Of a DNA stretch of 11,382 nucleotides, positions 1 to 6,126 are shown piece after piece. The stretch's first letter is position 1, and each line of letters begins with the position of its first letter. Below the pieces are notes generated by a model. It ran no database searches and was not told the origin of the DNA. It saw only the letters and a program-made list of their open reading frames with translations. The DNA is from DATLTV01 sp035533375 (lineage in GTDB: Bacteria; Patescibacteriota; Minisyncoccia; UBA6257; 2-01-FULL-56-20). Made by a program: the position numbers and the translations under genes. Location: assembly GCA_035533375.1 (NCBI GenBank), contig DATLTV010000036.1, positions 1-11,382 of the forward strand, in the 5' to 3' direction.

Positions 1-26
1 GCCTTGTCCGTGAGCGTGATCAACAC
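1..26 (-). CDS. 5' end of a gene running off the left edge (Rrf2-type regulator or IscA/HesB-type carrier?)
   Basis: Only the first eight or nine codons are present. Read on the minus strand they give M-L-I-T-L-T-D-K from a GTG at 26, or M-I-T-L-T-D-K from a TTG at 23. A strong ribosome binding site (AGGAGGG) lies 4 nt before the GTG and 7 nt before the TTG, so the TTG has the better spacing. A good promoter lies just upstream. N-termini of the form (M)ITLTDKA occur both in A-type iron-sulfur carriers (IscA/HesB/ErpA) and in Rrf2-family regulators (…TDKADYAL…). The palindrome over the promoter leans slightly toward an autoregulated Rrf2-type repressor. With so few residues the family is a guess; the gene start itself is well supported. 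Confidence 0.5.
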
Positions 27-41
27 AATACCCTCCTTCTC

Positions 42-86
42 TAAAATACTAAATGGTATTTTATCATAACTGATGCAAAAAATCAA
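42..86 (-). promoter_or_regulatory. Sigma70-type promoter with palindromic operator over the -10
   Basis: On the minus strand a -35 TTGATT (81-86) is followed, 17 bp on, by a -10 TAAAAT (58-63). The -10 is part of a perfect inverted repeat, TAAAATAC (42-49), six-base spacer, GTATTTTA (56-63), seen the same on both strands. A repressor bound there would cover the -10 and the expected start of transcription near position 51. The strong RBS of the left-edge gene follows directly. The position and symmetry are typical of autoregulated dimeric winged-helix repressors such as Rrf2 or MarR types; which protein binds is unknown. Confidence 0.65.
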
Positions 87-229
87 GCTTCATTTATCCT
101 AAGAACCGAACGCGAGCGCCGAACCGGAAGCCCGTATTGGACCGATGGACCCGGACAATTTCATTCCCGATCTTTTCAATGAAGATTGCGGTCAACGGTA
201 AAGCGTCCTCGAAAAGGAAAACCGGAGTC

Positions 230-1258
230 TCAACCGTGGCGCACCACGATCACGTCGCCGTCCTGCATCACATAGTCTTTGCCTTCGAGCCGGATCTGGC
301 CTTTTTGCTTCGCCTGGTGCCAGCCGCCGAGCTCGAGAAGCTTCGCCGCGCTCACCACTTCCGCACGGATGAACTTCTTCTCGAAATCCGTGTGGATCGT
401 GCCGGCCGCTTCGGGCGCCTTCATGCCCGCCTCTATCGTCCACGCGCGCGTCTCGTCCTCGCCGGTCGTGAAAAAACTGATGAGTCCGAGCGCCTTGTAC
501 GCAATTTTCACGAGCGCCGACACGGCCTCGTTGCTTTCGCTGCCCAAATCCGCGACAATGTATTCGCCGCCGAGTTCGCCGATCTTTTTCCGGAGCTCGT
601 CCGAAACATCGCCCTCGACTCCGTTCAACAGATAGATCTGCCGCTTCGCGGTAAGCAGGTTCATTTCTCTTATTCTCATGTTCTTCTGAATAGTGGTATA
701 CGATTCTTCGTGCGCGTGCGCGGAAAGCAGTCCGCCCGCGTCGAGCAGTTTTTTGATCTGCTCCAGGTGGCCGCGATCCTCGATTGCGGCCTTCGCGCCG
801 GTCCGCGCCTCGGCTTCCGCCTTTGCAAGCCGTTTCTCGACGACATCCAAATCTTTCAAAATCAGTTCGGTGTTCACGATCTCGAGATCGCGCATGGGGT
901 CCACGGAATTTTCGACGTGGATAATATCCGCGTTTTGGAACACGCGCAGTACGAGCACAATCGCCTGTGTCTCCTTGATGTGCGACAGAAACTGATTGCC
1001 GAGGCCTTCGCCCTTATTCGCGCCTTTCACGAGCCCCGCGATATCGTAAAACTCGACGACCGCCGGGATCGTCTTTTTGGAATTACTGAGCTTTGTAAGC
1101 TTTCGGAGCCGTTCGTCCGGCACCGAAACCACGCCCACGTTCGGATCGATCGTGGCGAAGGGATAATTCGCGATGTTCACCTCCTGCTTCGTAAGTAGTT
1201 TGAACAAAGTGGACTTCCCCACGTTCGGAAGCCCGACAATGCCGATGCTTAATTTCAT
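230..1258 (-). CDS. ychF: YchF/Ola1-type P-loop NTPase (redox-regulated ATPase)
   Basis: Cytoplasmic ribosome-associated ATPase of the Obg-related YchF/Ola1 family, universally conserved. The 342-residue product starts MKLSIGIVGLPNVGKST, with the P-loop GLPNVGKST at residues 9-17. The G3 motif D-I-A-G is at 72-75, followed by the family signature LVKGANKGEGLGNQFL (76-91). The base-recognition position reads N-G-V-E (212-215), the non-canonical NxxE type that makes this family prefer ATP over GTP. A coiled-coil arm spans about 125-200, and residues 260-342 form the C-terminal TGS domain (ISFFTTGEDETRAW…). It is about 20 residues shorter than the E. coli protein (363). The start at 1258 is fixed by the N-terminal motif. 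There is no Shine-Dalgarno sequence and a -10-like element ends 7 bp upstream, so the mRNA may be leaderless. Confidence 0.97.
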   Translation of the reverse strand: MKLSIGIVGLPNVGKSTLFKLLTKQEVNIANYPFATIDPNVGVVSVPDERLRKLTKLSNSKKTIPAVVEFYDIAGLVKGANKGEGLGNQFLSHIKETQAIVLVLRVFQNADIIHVENSVDPMRDLEIVNTELILKDLDVVEKRLAKAEAEARTGAKAAIEDRGHLEQIKKLLDAGGLLSAHAHEESYTTIQKNMRIREMNLLTAKRQIYLLNGVEGDVSDELRKKIGELGGEYIVADLGSESNEAVSALVKIAYKALGLISFFTTGEDETRAWTIEAGMKAPEAAGTIHTDFEKKFIRAEVVSAAKLLELGGWHQAKQKGQIRLEGKDYVMQDGDVIVVRHG

Positions 1259-1265
1259 GCGCTTA

Positions 1266-1293
1266 AGTGTAGCAAAAATAAAATAGATCGCAA
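1266..1293 (-). promoter_or_regulatory. Probable ychF promoter (extended -10)
   Basis: On the minus strand TGC-TACACT gives an extended -10 (TACACT at 1266-1271). A -35-like TTGCGA (1288-1293) lies 16 bp upstream. The -35 sits inside the loop and stem of the terminator of the preceding gene, so one stretch ends one transcript and starts the next. Transcription would begin at or within a base or two of the ychF ATG. Confidence 0.4.
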
Positions 1294-1306
1294 AACGATC
1301 TATTTT
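1274..1306 (-). terminator. Intrinsic terminator downstream of the 125-residue gene
   Basis: A perfect 11-bp stem, AAAATAGATCG (1280-1290) and CGATCTATTTT (1296-1306), with a 5-nt loop. On the minus strand the stem is followed by A then five T (complement of 1274-1279). The stem is AT-rich, but its run of T on both sides makes it usable in both directions. The TAG inside the distal arm was probably the original stop codon of the upstream gene before the 29-bp duplication. Confidence 0.6.
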
Positions 1307-1361
1307 TGGAATCCGCGTGTATCTACTTCCTCTTTTGGAATCCGCGTGTATCTACTTCCTC
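1304..1361. repeat. Perfect 29-bp tandem duplication
   Basis: The 29 bases at 1304-1332 are repeated without change at 1333-1361 (each begins TTTTGGAATCCGCG). The unit is not a multiple of three. It covers the C-terminal codons of the 125-residue minus-strand gene, so the second copy moves the reading frame and creates a new TAG stop. Zero differences between copies suggest the duplication is recent. Confidence 0.95.
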
Positions 1362-1700
1362 GATTTTCTCGATAAATTCAAGCGGGAAAAGAGTCGACGA
1401 AAAGCGCGAATCGGTTGTGTGGTCGTTTCTGATTCTGATGCATTCCGGACAACCGGCATTGTCGGCGAATACGCTCAAGGGCTCGATGAAAAAATCCTCT
1501 TTCAGAACGATCGCAAAAGGGAATCCTTTTGTATCCGTCGGTATGCGTCCGACAAGTTCTTTTCCGAATACGGTACCGTCCAGGGCGATGTAGTCGCGCA
1601 CCACGTCCCGCGTCAAAGTCCAATTGAAATAAATCGTCGTCTCCCTGCTCGGCTGTCCGAAAATCGGTTTTCCCGTCTTTGTCATTTCCTCTGCTCGCAT
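1323..1700 (-). CDS. Hypothetical protein, 125 residues, with one CPEC motif
   Basis: Not recognised. The product has no signal peptide or membrane segment and appears to be a small soluble mixed alpha/beta protein. It holds a single C-P-E-C motif (residues 84-87) in the stretch FADNAGCPECIRIRND. One CxxC could be a redox pair or half of a metal site. The start at 1700 is supported by AAAGGAG six bases before the ATG; an internal ATG at 1685 also has a purine-rich lead. It lies 43 bp downstream of the alpha/beta hydrolase on the same strand, so the two are probably cotranscribed, and a hairpin terminator follows. The tail FQKRK comes from the 29-bp duplication; with a single copy the protein would end in FQK. 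Confidence 0.7.
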   Translation of the reverse strand: MRAEEMTKTGKPIFGQPSRETTIYFNWTLTRDVVRDYIALDGTVFGKELVGRIPTDTKGFPFAIVLKEDFFIEPLSVFADNAGCPECIRIRNDHTTDSRFSSTLFPLEFIEKIEEVDTRGFQKRK

Positions 1701-1743
1701 ATACAGCTCCTTTCAACCGAAAAATCCGCTACGGAAAAGCATA

Positions 1744-2508
1744 TCAGGAACGGAGAAACGGTGCAACGCGCTTATACAATCCCGGCTTCACGAGGATCGA
1801 TGCCGACAAATGGCCGCCCTTTTTCAGGAGCAGGAATTTTGCGCCGGTTTCGCGGGCGAATTTTTTGACGGGACCGAAGGGGATGACCTTGTCGTCTTTC
1901 GCATGAACGATAAGCAATTTCTTCCCGTCGATCCGCCGTATCTGCGCCGCAGGATTGTAGAATTTCCCGTTCTTCAGCTTGTCGGAATCCTTCTTGTCCC
2001 AGCGATACACTTCCCCGAACCAGTTGCGGGTGAAGCGATACGTCCAATCGACGGTTTCGCCGGAAACGATGAGCGCTTTCCAATCGACGACAGGCGAAAG
2101 CGCCACGGCTTTCTTCACGCGCTTGTCCCGCGAGGCGAGGATCGCCGCCGCGCCGCCGAAGCTCGTTCCGATAAGATAAATCTCGGGGCGTTTGATGGAA
2201 AATTCCTTTTTATCCCAGGCACTCGTAAATCCTTTCGGCAATTGGCCGATGATATCCAGCACATCTTTCTCGGGAGAACGTTTCAGGAATTTCCCGCCGC
2301 TTTCCCAGCTGCCGCGGTATCTGAAAGAAAAAAACCAATATCCCTTCCCGGAAAAATAGCGGATAAGGTCCGGGCGCGAAGGATCGGAGGGCATCCCGGG
2401 GCAAAAAATGACGACTTTGTTCGATCGTTTCCGAGGCGGCAAAAAATCAGCGACGATGTTTTTCCCGAATCGGGTGCGGAACGTGTGCATAGAGATGGAT
2501 TCCATCAT
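1744..2508 (-). CDS. Alpha/beta hydrolase (serine hydrolase, prolyl-oligopeptidase/acyl-esterase-like)
   Basis: Cytoplasmic 254-residue alpha/beta-hydrolase-fold enzyme; substrate unknown. The nucleophile elbow is G-T-S-F-G-G with Ser116. The acid is most likely Asp206 in IVHAKDDKVIP, and the general base is His233 in KKGGH. The N-terminal strands contain the expected oxyanion region VVIFCPGMPSDP (32-43) and the FFSFRYRGSWES segment (59-70) seen in small dienelactone-hydrolase or S9-like members. There is no signal peptide. Two ATGs stand at the start (2508, 2505) with no Shine-Dalgarno; a third Met (residue 7) is possible. A perfect TATAAT lies about 25 bp upstream. It diverges from the secreted protein gene at 2578 and probably shares a transcript with the 125-residue gene. 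Confidence 0.9.
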   Translation of the reverse strand: MMESISMHTFRTRFGKNIVADFLPPRKRSNKVVIFCPGMPSDPSRPDLIRYFSGKGYWFFSFRYRGSWESGGKFLKRSPEKDVLDIIGQLPKGFTSAWDKKEFSIKRPEIYLIGTSFGGAAAILASRDKRVKKAVALSPVVDWKALIVSGETVDWTYRFTRNWFGEVYRWDKKDSDKLKNGKFYNPAAQIRRIDGKKLLIVHAKDDKVIPFGPVKKFARETGAKFLLLKKGGHLSASILVKPGLYKRVAPFLRS

Positions 2509-2534
2509 TGTAACGAATGGAGTCGAAAAATGGT

Positions 2535-2569
2535 ATTATAGAGAAAAGGTTCGCCGGTAACTATAAAAT
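2535..2569. promoter_or_regulatory. Divergent promoter region (hydrolase / secreted protein)
   Basis: The minus strand carries a perfect -10, TATAAT (2535-2540), for the hydrolase, with no convincing -35. The plus strand carries TATAAA/TAAAAT (2562-2569), nine bases before the ATG of the secreted protein, again without a clear -35 or Shine-Dalgarno. The short leaders imply near-leaderless transcripts in both directions. Confidence 0.4.
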
Positions 2570-2577
2570 TAAATAAC

Positions 2578-3891
2578 ATGAAAAAAATATATGGTTTGGT
2601 CGGTGCGATAGTGCTTCTCGCGGGTGCGTTCGGCGCGCAGGCGCAACTAGCGCCGACCGCAGTGGTAAGCGGCGCGGCGGCAAGCGGCGGCGGGATCGCT
2701 TCCCCCGGAGTCATCGCGTACCCCGTTCCAACGCAGACGGGCGATATCATCCAATTCAATAATCTGCAAATCGAGAGCGTTTCGGGAACCAATGCGCCCG
2801 CCGAGATCATCGCGGCGAACGCGAACTATTATCCTCCCACGCCGCTCGAAGGCGCGAGCGGCGCCGTGCCGCAAGCTGCGCCATCCGCTTCGGCTTCCGC
2901 CGGCGCCGCGAAATGCTTTGCCTTCGATAGCCCGACTTCCAACACTGCACAACCGATCTCTTGCCCGACGCCTCCGCAGCCGGCAGCTTCGAGCAGTACA
3001 GCGCAACCGTCTTCCGGCATATCGAGCGCCGCCTCGGCGGCAATCCTCTTCCGACCGCCCGTTTTCGCCTATCGGATCGAGATCGCCGCGAACACCATCC
3101 TCCGTCTTCGCGACCAAAGTCCGGCGACGCTCGCCGATTTCGCTCCGGGCGATTCGATAAATGTGTACGGCGCGTACAACCAGGATGGCAGTATCCAGGC
3201 CTACATCGTGCGCGACCTTTCCAAACCGGCCGAAAAGCAGTTCATCCAGCTGAATAACGTCCAGGTGATTTCGACGACCGCTTCTTCGAACCCACAGACG
3301 CTCGTCGTGGTCCAGGAACAGGCATATCCTTGCTATGGCTTCGGCGACGGGAACGCTACAAAGCAAACGATCGCTTGTCCGATGGGTTTGCAGTCGCTTT
3401 CGGAAAGTCCCGCGGCCGCGAATGTCACCCTGCCGCCCTCGATCGCGCCGAACATCGCCATGCTCAGGAAATACGTGGTGACCGTCGATTCACAAACGAT
3501 CATCTTGGATCGAGGCCGCAATCCGATCAGCTTTGCCGACATCAAAGGAGGAGATTCACTGAATATCTACGGCACGATGGACTCGGACAACGCCACTTCC
3601 CTCAACGCGGACATCGTCCGCGACCTTTCCGAGCCGATTACTTCGACGGGCGTGAGCGGCACGGTAACATCCGTGAACAGCGACGGCTCGTTTGTATTGC
3701 AAACCTCCGACGGCCAGACGCTTACGATAGAAAATCCGATCGAGCCGGGAGCGAGAGTGCAGTTGAGCGGCATCATCAATGCCCTGCAACGCATCATGAT
3801 CCAGATCACTTCGATGACGGTGAAAAGCGCTGCTCAACCGTCGCCTGTGATCGTCCCTCCGCCGGGAGCGCAGAGCCCGACGAACCAGTGA
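2578..3891 (+). CDS. Secreted modular protein, two Cys-pair repeats plus DUF5666-like C-terminal domain
   Basis: 437 residues with a clear Sec signal peptide (MKK, hydrophobic core 5-17, likely cut after AQA at residue 22), so exported. Two related modules follow: about 58-216 and 222-353. Each opens with [I/F]-I-Q-[F/L]-N-N-[L/V]-Q-[I/V], holds one Cys pair (C113/C129 and C252/C267, pattern C-[FY]-x-F … C-P), then a beta stretch with PGDS/GGDS-[IL]-N-[VI]-Y-G, and ends [A]-[DY]-I-V-R-D-L-S-[KE]-P. The third domain, 356-415 (GTVTSVNSDGSFVLQT…), looks like the small beta-barrel DUF5666 type. A Ser/Ala/Pro/Gln-rich insert lies at 99-160 and the tail is proline-rich. No membrane anchor or LPXTG-type sorting signal is visible. 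Function unknown; a surface or matrix binding role is possible. Terminator at 3905. Confidence 0.85.
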   Translation: MKKIYGLVGAIVLLAGAFGAQAQLAPTAVVSGAAASGGGIASPGVIAYPVPTQTGDIIQFNNLQIESVSGTNAPAEIIAANANYYPPTPLEGASGAVPQAAPSASASAGAAKCFAFDSPTSNTAQPISCPTPPQPAASSSTAQPSSGISSAASAAILFRPPVFAYRIEIAANTILRLRDQSPATLADFAPGDSINVYGAYNQDGSIQAYIVRDLSKPAEKQFIQLNNVQVISTTASSNPQTLVVVQEQAYPCYGFGDGNATKQTIACPMGLQSLSESPAAANVTLPPSIAPNIAMLRKYVVTVDSQTIILDRGRNPISFADIKGGDSLNIYGTMDSDNATSLNADIVRDLSEPITSTGVSGTVTSVNSDGSFVLQTSDGQTLTIENPIEPGARVQLSGIINALQRIMIQITSMTVKSAAQPSPVIVPPPGAQSPTNQ

Positions 3892-3904
3892 TTCCTCGCA
3901 TCGA

Positions 3905-3946
3905 CGCATAAAAAACAGCGGTCCGCGGACCGCTGTTTTTTATGCG
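3905..3946. terminator. Bidirectional intrinsic terminator (perfect 42-bp palindrome)
   Basis: A perfect palindrome whose half reads CGCATAAAAAACAGCGGTCC, with GC at the centre. The GC core (ACAGCGGTCC and its complement) is followed by six T on either strand. It lies between the plus-strand secreted protein (ends 3891) and the minus-strand DoxX-like gene (ends 3992) and fits as a shared terminator for the convergent pair. Confidence 0.9.
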
Positions 3947-3991
3947 GGATCACTTCTCCGTCAAAGGATAGTGCAACCTTCGAGATGAGTC

Positions 3992-4378
3992 CTACTCTTC
4001 CGTTTCCGCCGTATGCGCGCCGTTCCGCGCAAGCTCAAGCAGCGCGAGCGCCGCGAAGAGAAGCCCGACATCGCGGAAAATAAGATCCATCGCGTCGAGG
4101 TTCGCGAGAATAACAAGGAGCAGGGCGAGCGACGCAAGGCCGGCCGACCAGACAAGCTTGCGCCCCGAAAACAGCCATGCGGCGAGGATGATTTCGAGCG
4201 CCGCGAAAACCGTGAGCGACAGATTCCCGGGGAAAGCTACTTGCACGAAATGCGGCAGAAATCCGATCCAGTTATCCGGACTCCGCAGGCTCGAGATCGC
4301 GGCGTAAAAAAAGATGAATGCGAGGCCCCATCGCAGGATGATCGCCGCCGCGTGCGCGTTGCCATTCGTCGTTTTCAT
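3992..4378 (-). CDS. DoxX-like small integral membrane protein
   Basis: 128-residue inner-membrane protein with four predicted transmembrane helices at about 10-29, 52-71, 74-93 and 103-117. The segment RWGLAFIFFYAAISSLRSPDNWIGFLP followed by a helix rich in A, L and E is characteristic of the DoxX/DoxD-like group; these proteins are often linked to redox or quinone chemistry but most lack a known role. The reading frame is open back to 4432, but that would overlap the PEBP gene. The ATG at 4378 lies 13 bp after the PEBP stop and starts directly before the first helix, so it is preferred. It is the last gene of the minus-strand run and ends at the 42-bp terminator. Confidence 0.82.
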   Translation of the reverse strand: MKTTNGNAHAAAIILRWGLAFIFFYAAISSLRSPDNWIGFLPHFVQVAFPGNLSLTVFAALEIILAAWLFSGRKLVWSAGLASLALLLVILANLDAMDLIFRDVGLLFAALALLELARNGAHTAETEE

Positions 4379-4391
4379 ATGCGAAATGATG

Positions 4392-4979
4392 TTATGGATA
4401 GATGCCGATAAGTTCCGCTTTGGCGATCGCATGCTTCGCTATCTCCGCTTCCACCTCCGCAGGGATCGCACCGGACCCGTTATTCAGTGTAGCATCGAGC
4501 GCATAGAGTTTGAAGTGATAGTGGTGTGCCGGTCCGGGTACCTGTGGACACGGGCCGCGCCAGCCGGTATGGCCGTAGCTATTCGTCCCCTCGACCGAGC
4601 CGGGCGGCACGCTTTCCTCTTTGATAACGGTCGTCCCGGGATCGATATTCCAGACAGACCAGTGCGTGAACGTTCCCGACGGCGCGTCCGGATCGTCCAC
4701 GATAAGCGCAAGGGCTTTTGTATTTTCCGGCACATTCTGAATGCCAAGTTCGGGATTGATGTTCCCGCCACTACAAGTGAACTTCGCGGGGATCTTCGTG
4801 CCGTCTTCGAATGAGGGGCTTGTGATGATCATTGGAGTAGTAGCTTGGGTAATAGTTGAGGTAGTAGCTTGTGAAAAATCTTGGGAGGTGCTTTGCGGGG
4901 GCACATTCGGAGTGAATATCATGATGGCCGCCGCAACCGCCGCAAGAACCAGCAAAATAATTATAATCCAATTTCTCAT
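4392..4979 (-). CDS. Membrane-anchored PEBP/YbhB-YbcL family protein
   Basis: 195 residues. An N-terminal hydrophobic helix (4-22) acts as signal anchor or signal peptide, followed by a Thr/Ser/Gln linker (28-50) and a full phosphatidylethanolamine-binding-protein-like domain (50-195) facing outside. Family motifs are present: DDPDAPSGTFTHW (95-107) and G-W-R-G-P-C-P…GPAHHYHFKLYALD (139-162), which build the conserved anion-binding pocket. Bacterial YbhB/YbcL proteins bind small anionic ligands or inhibit proteases, but the ligand is rarely known. AGGAAA lies eight bases before the ATG. It lies 15 bp after the DUF4258-like gene and 13 bp before the DoxX-like gene, so the three form an operon. 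The linker DNA has a short direct repeat (GTAGTAGCTTG at 4837 and 4861) that encodes the QATT-type tract. Confidence 0.93.
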   Translation of the reverse strand: MRNWIIIILLVLAAVAAAIMIFTPNVPPQSTSQDFSQATTSTITQATTPMIITSPSFEDGTKIPAKFTCSGGNINPELGIQNVPENTKALALIVDDPDAPSGTFTHWSVWNIDPGTTVIKEESVPPGSVEGTNSYGHTGWRGPCPQVPGPAHHYHFKLYALDATLNNGSGAIPAEVEAEIAKHAIAKAELIGIYP

Positions 4980-4994
4980 TTGCTATTTCCTGCG

Positions 4995-5339
4995 TTATTT
5001 CTCTTCTGACGTTTTATATTCATTATACGCTTTTCGCATCTGCTCCATCGCCGCCGCGCTGCGCGGTTTCGTCCTGCCGGGATAGCGCCAGGCGGAAATG
5101 ATCTTGCGCACGTTTTTCTTATCTTCCACCATCACCCAAATTTCCTGGGACCAGGTCTCTTCCTTGCCCGCATTTCCCTTGGTCGATGTCGGCGCCATCA
5201 TCGCAATCGTTTTCGGGGCAACGCCTTCTTCCACGCGCTTCGGCGCGTGAAATACCTGCCGCACGCGCTGCTCGGACAGCCGATAAAATCGCATTTTGTC
5301 GCGCGCGTGGAACGTCCAATGGAGGGATTTGGGAGGCAT
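4995..5339 (-). CDS. DUF4258-like small protein (RelE/BrnT-fold candidate)
   Basis: 114-residue soluble protein. The start, L-H-W-T-F-H-A-R-D-K-M, followed by LSEQRVRQVFHAPKRVEEGVAPKTIAM, matches the DUF4258-type pattern (an H-A-R-x-K/R-M helix, then a helix with …V…V…P and a beta hairpin). A later strand EIWVMVEDKKNVRKIISAWRYPG (66-88) has the usual aromatic-rich end. Such domains resemble RelE/BrnT-type RNases, but no antitoxin gene is next to it, so a toxin role is not supported. The frame is open back to 5423, but those extra 28 codons lie inside the REP-like repeat at 5343-5420 and give a low-quality basic peptide, so the ATG at 5339 is preferred. First gene of the PEBP/DoxX operon. Confidence 0.72.
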   Translation of the reverse strand: MPPKSLHWTFHARDKMRFYRLSEQRVRQVFHAPKRVEEGVAPKTIAMMAPTSTKGNAGKEETWSQEIWVMVEDKKNVRKIISAWRYPGRTKPRSAAAMEQMRKAYNEYKTSEEK

Positions 5340-5342
5340 AGC

Positions 5343-5420
5343 GTTGTTCCGTCGTGGGGATCTACGCTCCCGAACGTTTATCGGGGAGCATGGATCCTCT
5401 GCCTTCGCAGTGGACGACGG
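5343..5420. repeat. REP/BIME-like intergenic repeat, copy A (degraded)
   Basis: This aligns along its length with the repeat at 10338-10420: shared blocks include ACGCTCCC, GGAGCA/GGAAGCA, GGATCC and GGACGACGG. Its centre forms a hairpin, GGATC-TAC-GCTCCCGA against TCGGGGAGC-ATGGATCC, and its right end a smaller one, CTGC-CTTC-GCAG. The left apical hairpin, intact in copy B, is largely lost here. It fills the gap between the PD-(D/E)XK gene and the DUF4258-like gene. Confidence 0.7.
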
Positions 5421-5435
5421 CACTTCTGCGATTTT

Positions 5436-6113
5436 TTAAAATTTCTTCGCCTGCTCGCGGTAGATGCAGTAATCGCAATCGACGGCGGCCTCGGGCATCT
5501 TTTTTTCGTTGAGCGTTTTTCTCGCGTTCACGATTGTCTGCTCGACCCAAGAGTCGTCGCCATGAATCGATTCGAGCAGAAGATCGAAGGAGAGCGCCGC
5601 TTCGCCGTTGCCGAAACCGCCCTGCTTGTCCACTTTCGCGAAAACGAAATAACCTACGGGTGAGACGACGAACGTGTTTTGCCGCAGAAGCCACTGGTAG
5701 ATCTCCATCTGGCGGCGATAGGAGTCGTAGATTTGATGCTGGTTCGCGCCGGTTGCTTTGTAATCGACGACCATGAGCTCGCCGTCGGGAGTCACCCAGA
5801 TGTCGTCCACGGCGCCATAGACCATGAAATCGGTCGGCGCATGGTAGAACTGGACGCCCGTGAAATTATGCCGCCACTGGGTCATTTTTTCGTGCCGGAA
5901 CGGAACCGCGTCCACCTGGTACTTCACCATCACCGGATGGCGCGTGCCGTTTTCGCGATGCACGTCGAATTCCTGCTTCAAAAGGAAATCCACGGCGTTA
6001 TTGATCGTGAACGGCGGCCCTTGCGGGCGCTTCACCTTATGATTCAGGTCGAGCCAGAAACAGCGCTGGCATTGGGTGAATAATTCGAGCTTGGATCGGG
6101 AAATTTTGGTCAT
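5436..6113 (-). CDS. PD-(D/E)XK nuclease-family protein (RecB/Cas4-like) with four cysteines
   Basis: 225-residue cytoplasmic protein of the PD-(D/E)XK superfamily, closest in layout to RecB/Cas4-type (PDDEXK_1) nucleases. Core motifs: D103 in GAVDDIW, D117-Y-K119 in LMVVDYKAT, and Q135-xxx-Y139 (QMEIY), the RecB-type motif III. N-terminal C15-x2-C18 (FTQCQRCFWLDL) and C-terminal C213-x2-C216 (VDCDYCIYREQ) bracket the fold, as the cysteines of Fe-S-bearing Cas4/AddB/Dna2 nucleases do, though with 2+2 spacing instead of 1+3. The start MTKISRSKLELF at 6113 is chosen over a TTG at 6155, because that TTG is part of a -35 box. No cas or recombination genes are adjacent. Likely DNA repair or processing; the substrate is unknown. 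Confidence 0.87.
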   Translation of the reverse strand: MTKISRSKLELFTQCQRCFWLDLNHKVKRPQGPPFTINNAVDFLLKQEFDVHRENGTRHPVMVKYQVDAVPFRHEKMTQWRHNFTGVQFYHAPTDFMVYGAVDDIWVTPDGELMVVDYKATGANQHQIYDSYRRQMEIYQWLLRQNTFVVSPVGYFVFAKVDKQGGFGNGEAALSFDLLLESIHGDDSWVEQTIVNARKTLNEKKMPEAAVDCDYCIYREQAKKF

Positions 6114-6126
6114 GGGATATGCATTA

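Noticed and set aside
87..229. Short frames between ychF and the left-edge gene (an 18-codon plus frame at 145-201 and a minus-strand stretch ending FRFGARVRFLG)
   Set aside because: Neither has an RBS, and the minus-strand stretch has no ATG or good start. It might be a gene remnant, but nothing supports it beyond being open.
137..1198. Open 353-codon frame on the plus strand
   Set aside because: It lies opposite ychF, whose motifs are unmistakable; the product is Arg/His/Leu-rich with no domain, the usual antisense shadow in GC-rich DNA.
1810..2541. Open 243-codon plus-strand frame
   Set aside because: Antisense of the alpha/beta hydrolase, which has its full catalytic triad; no motif or RBS in the antisense frame.
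2647..3366. Open 239-codon minus-strand frame
   Set aside because: Opposite the secreted protein, which has a signal peptide and internal repeats; the antisense product is an Arg-rich shadow.
4379..4432. Longer start for the DoxX-like gene at 4432
   Set aside because: It would overlap the PEBP gene by 41 bp; the extra residues are not hydrophobic or conserved-looking, while 4378 gives a 13-bp gap.
5343..5420. CRISPR repeat or terminator
   Set aside because: Only two distant copies, no spacer array, and no T tract after the hairpins; the REP/BIME reading explains the two inverted hairpins.
5340..5423. N-terminal extension of the DUF4258-like gene to 5423
   Set aside because: These 28 codons lie in REP-like repeat copy A, and the family match begins after the ATG at 5339.
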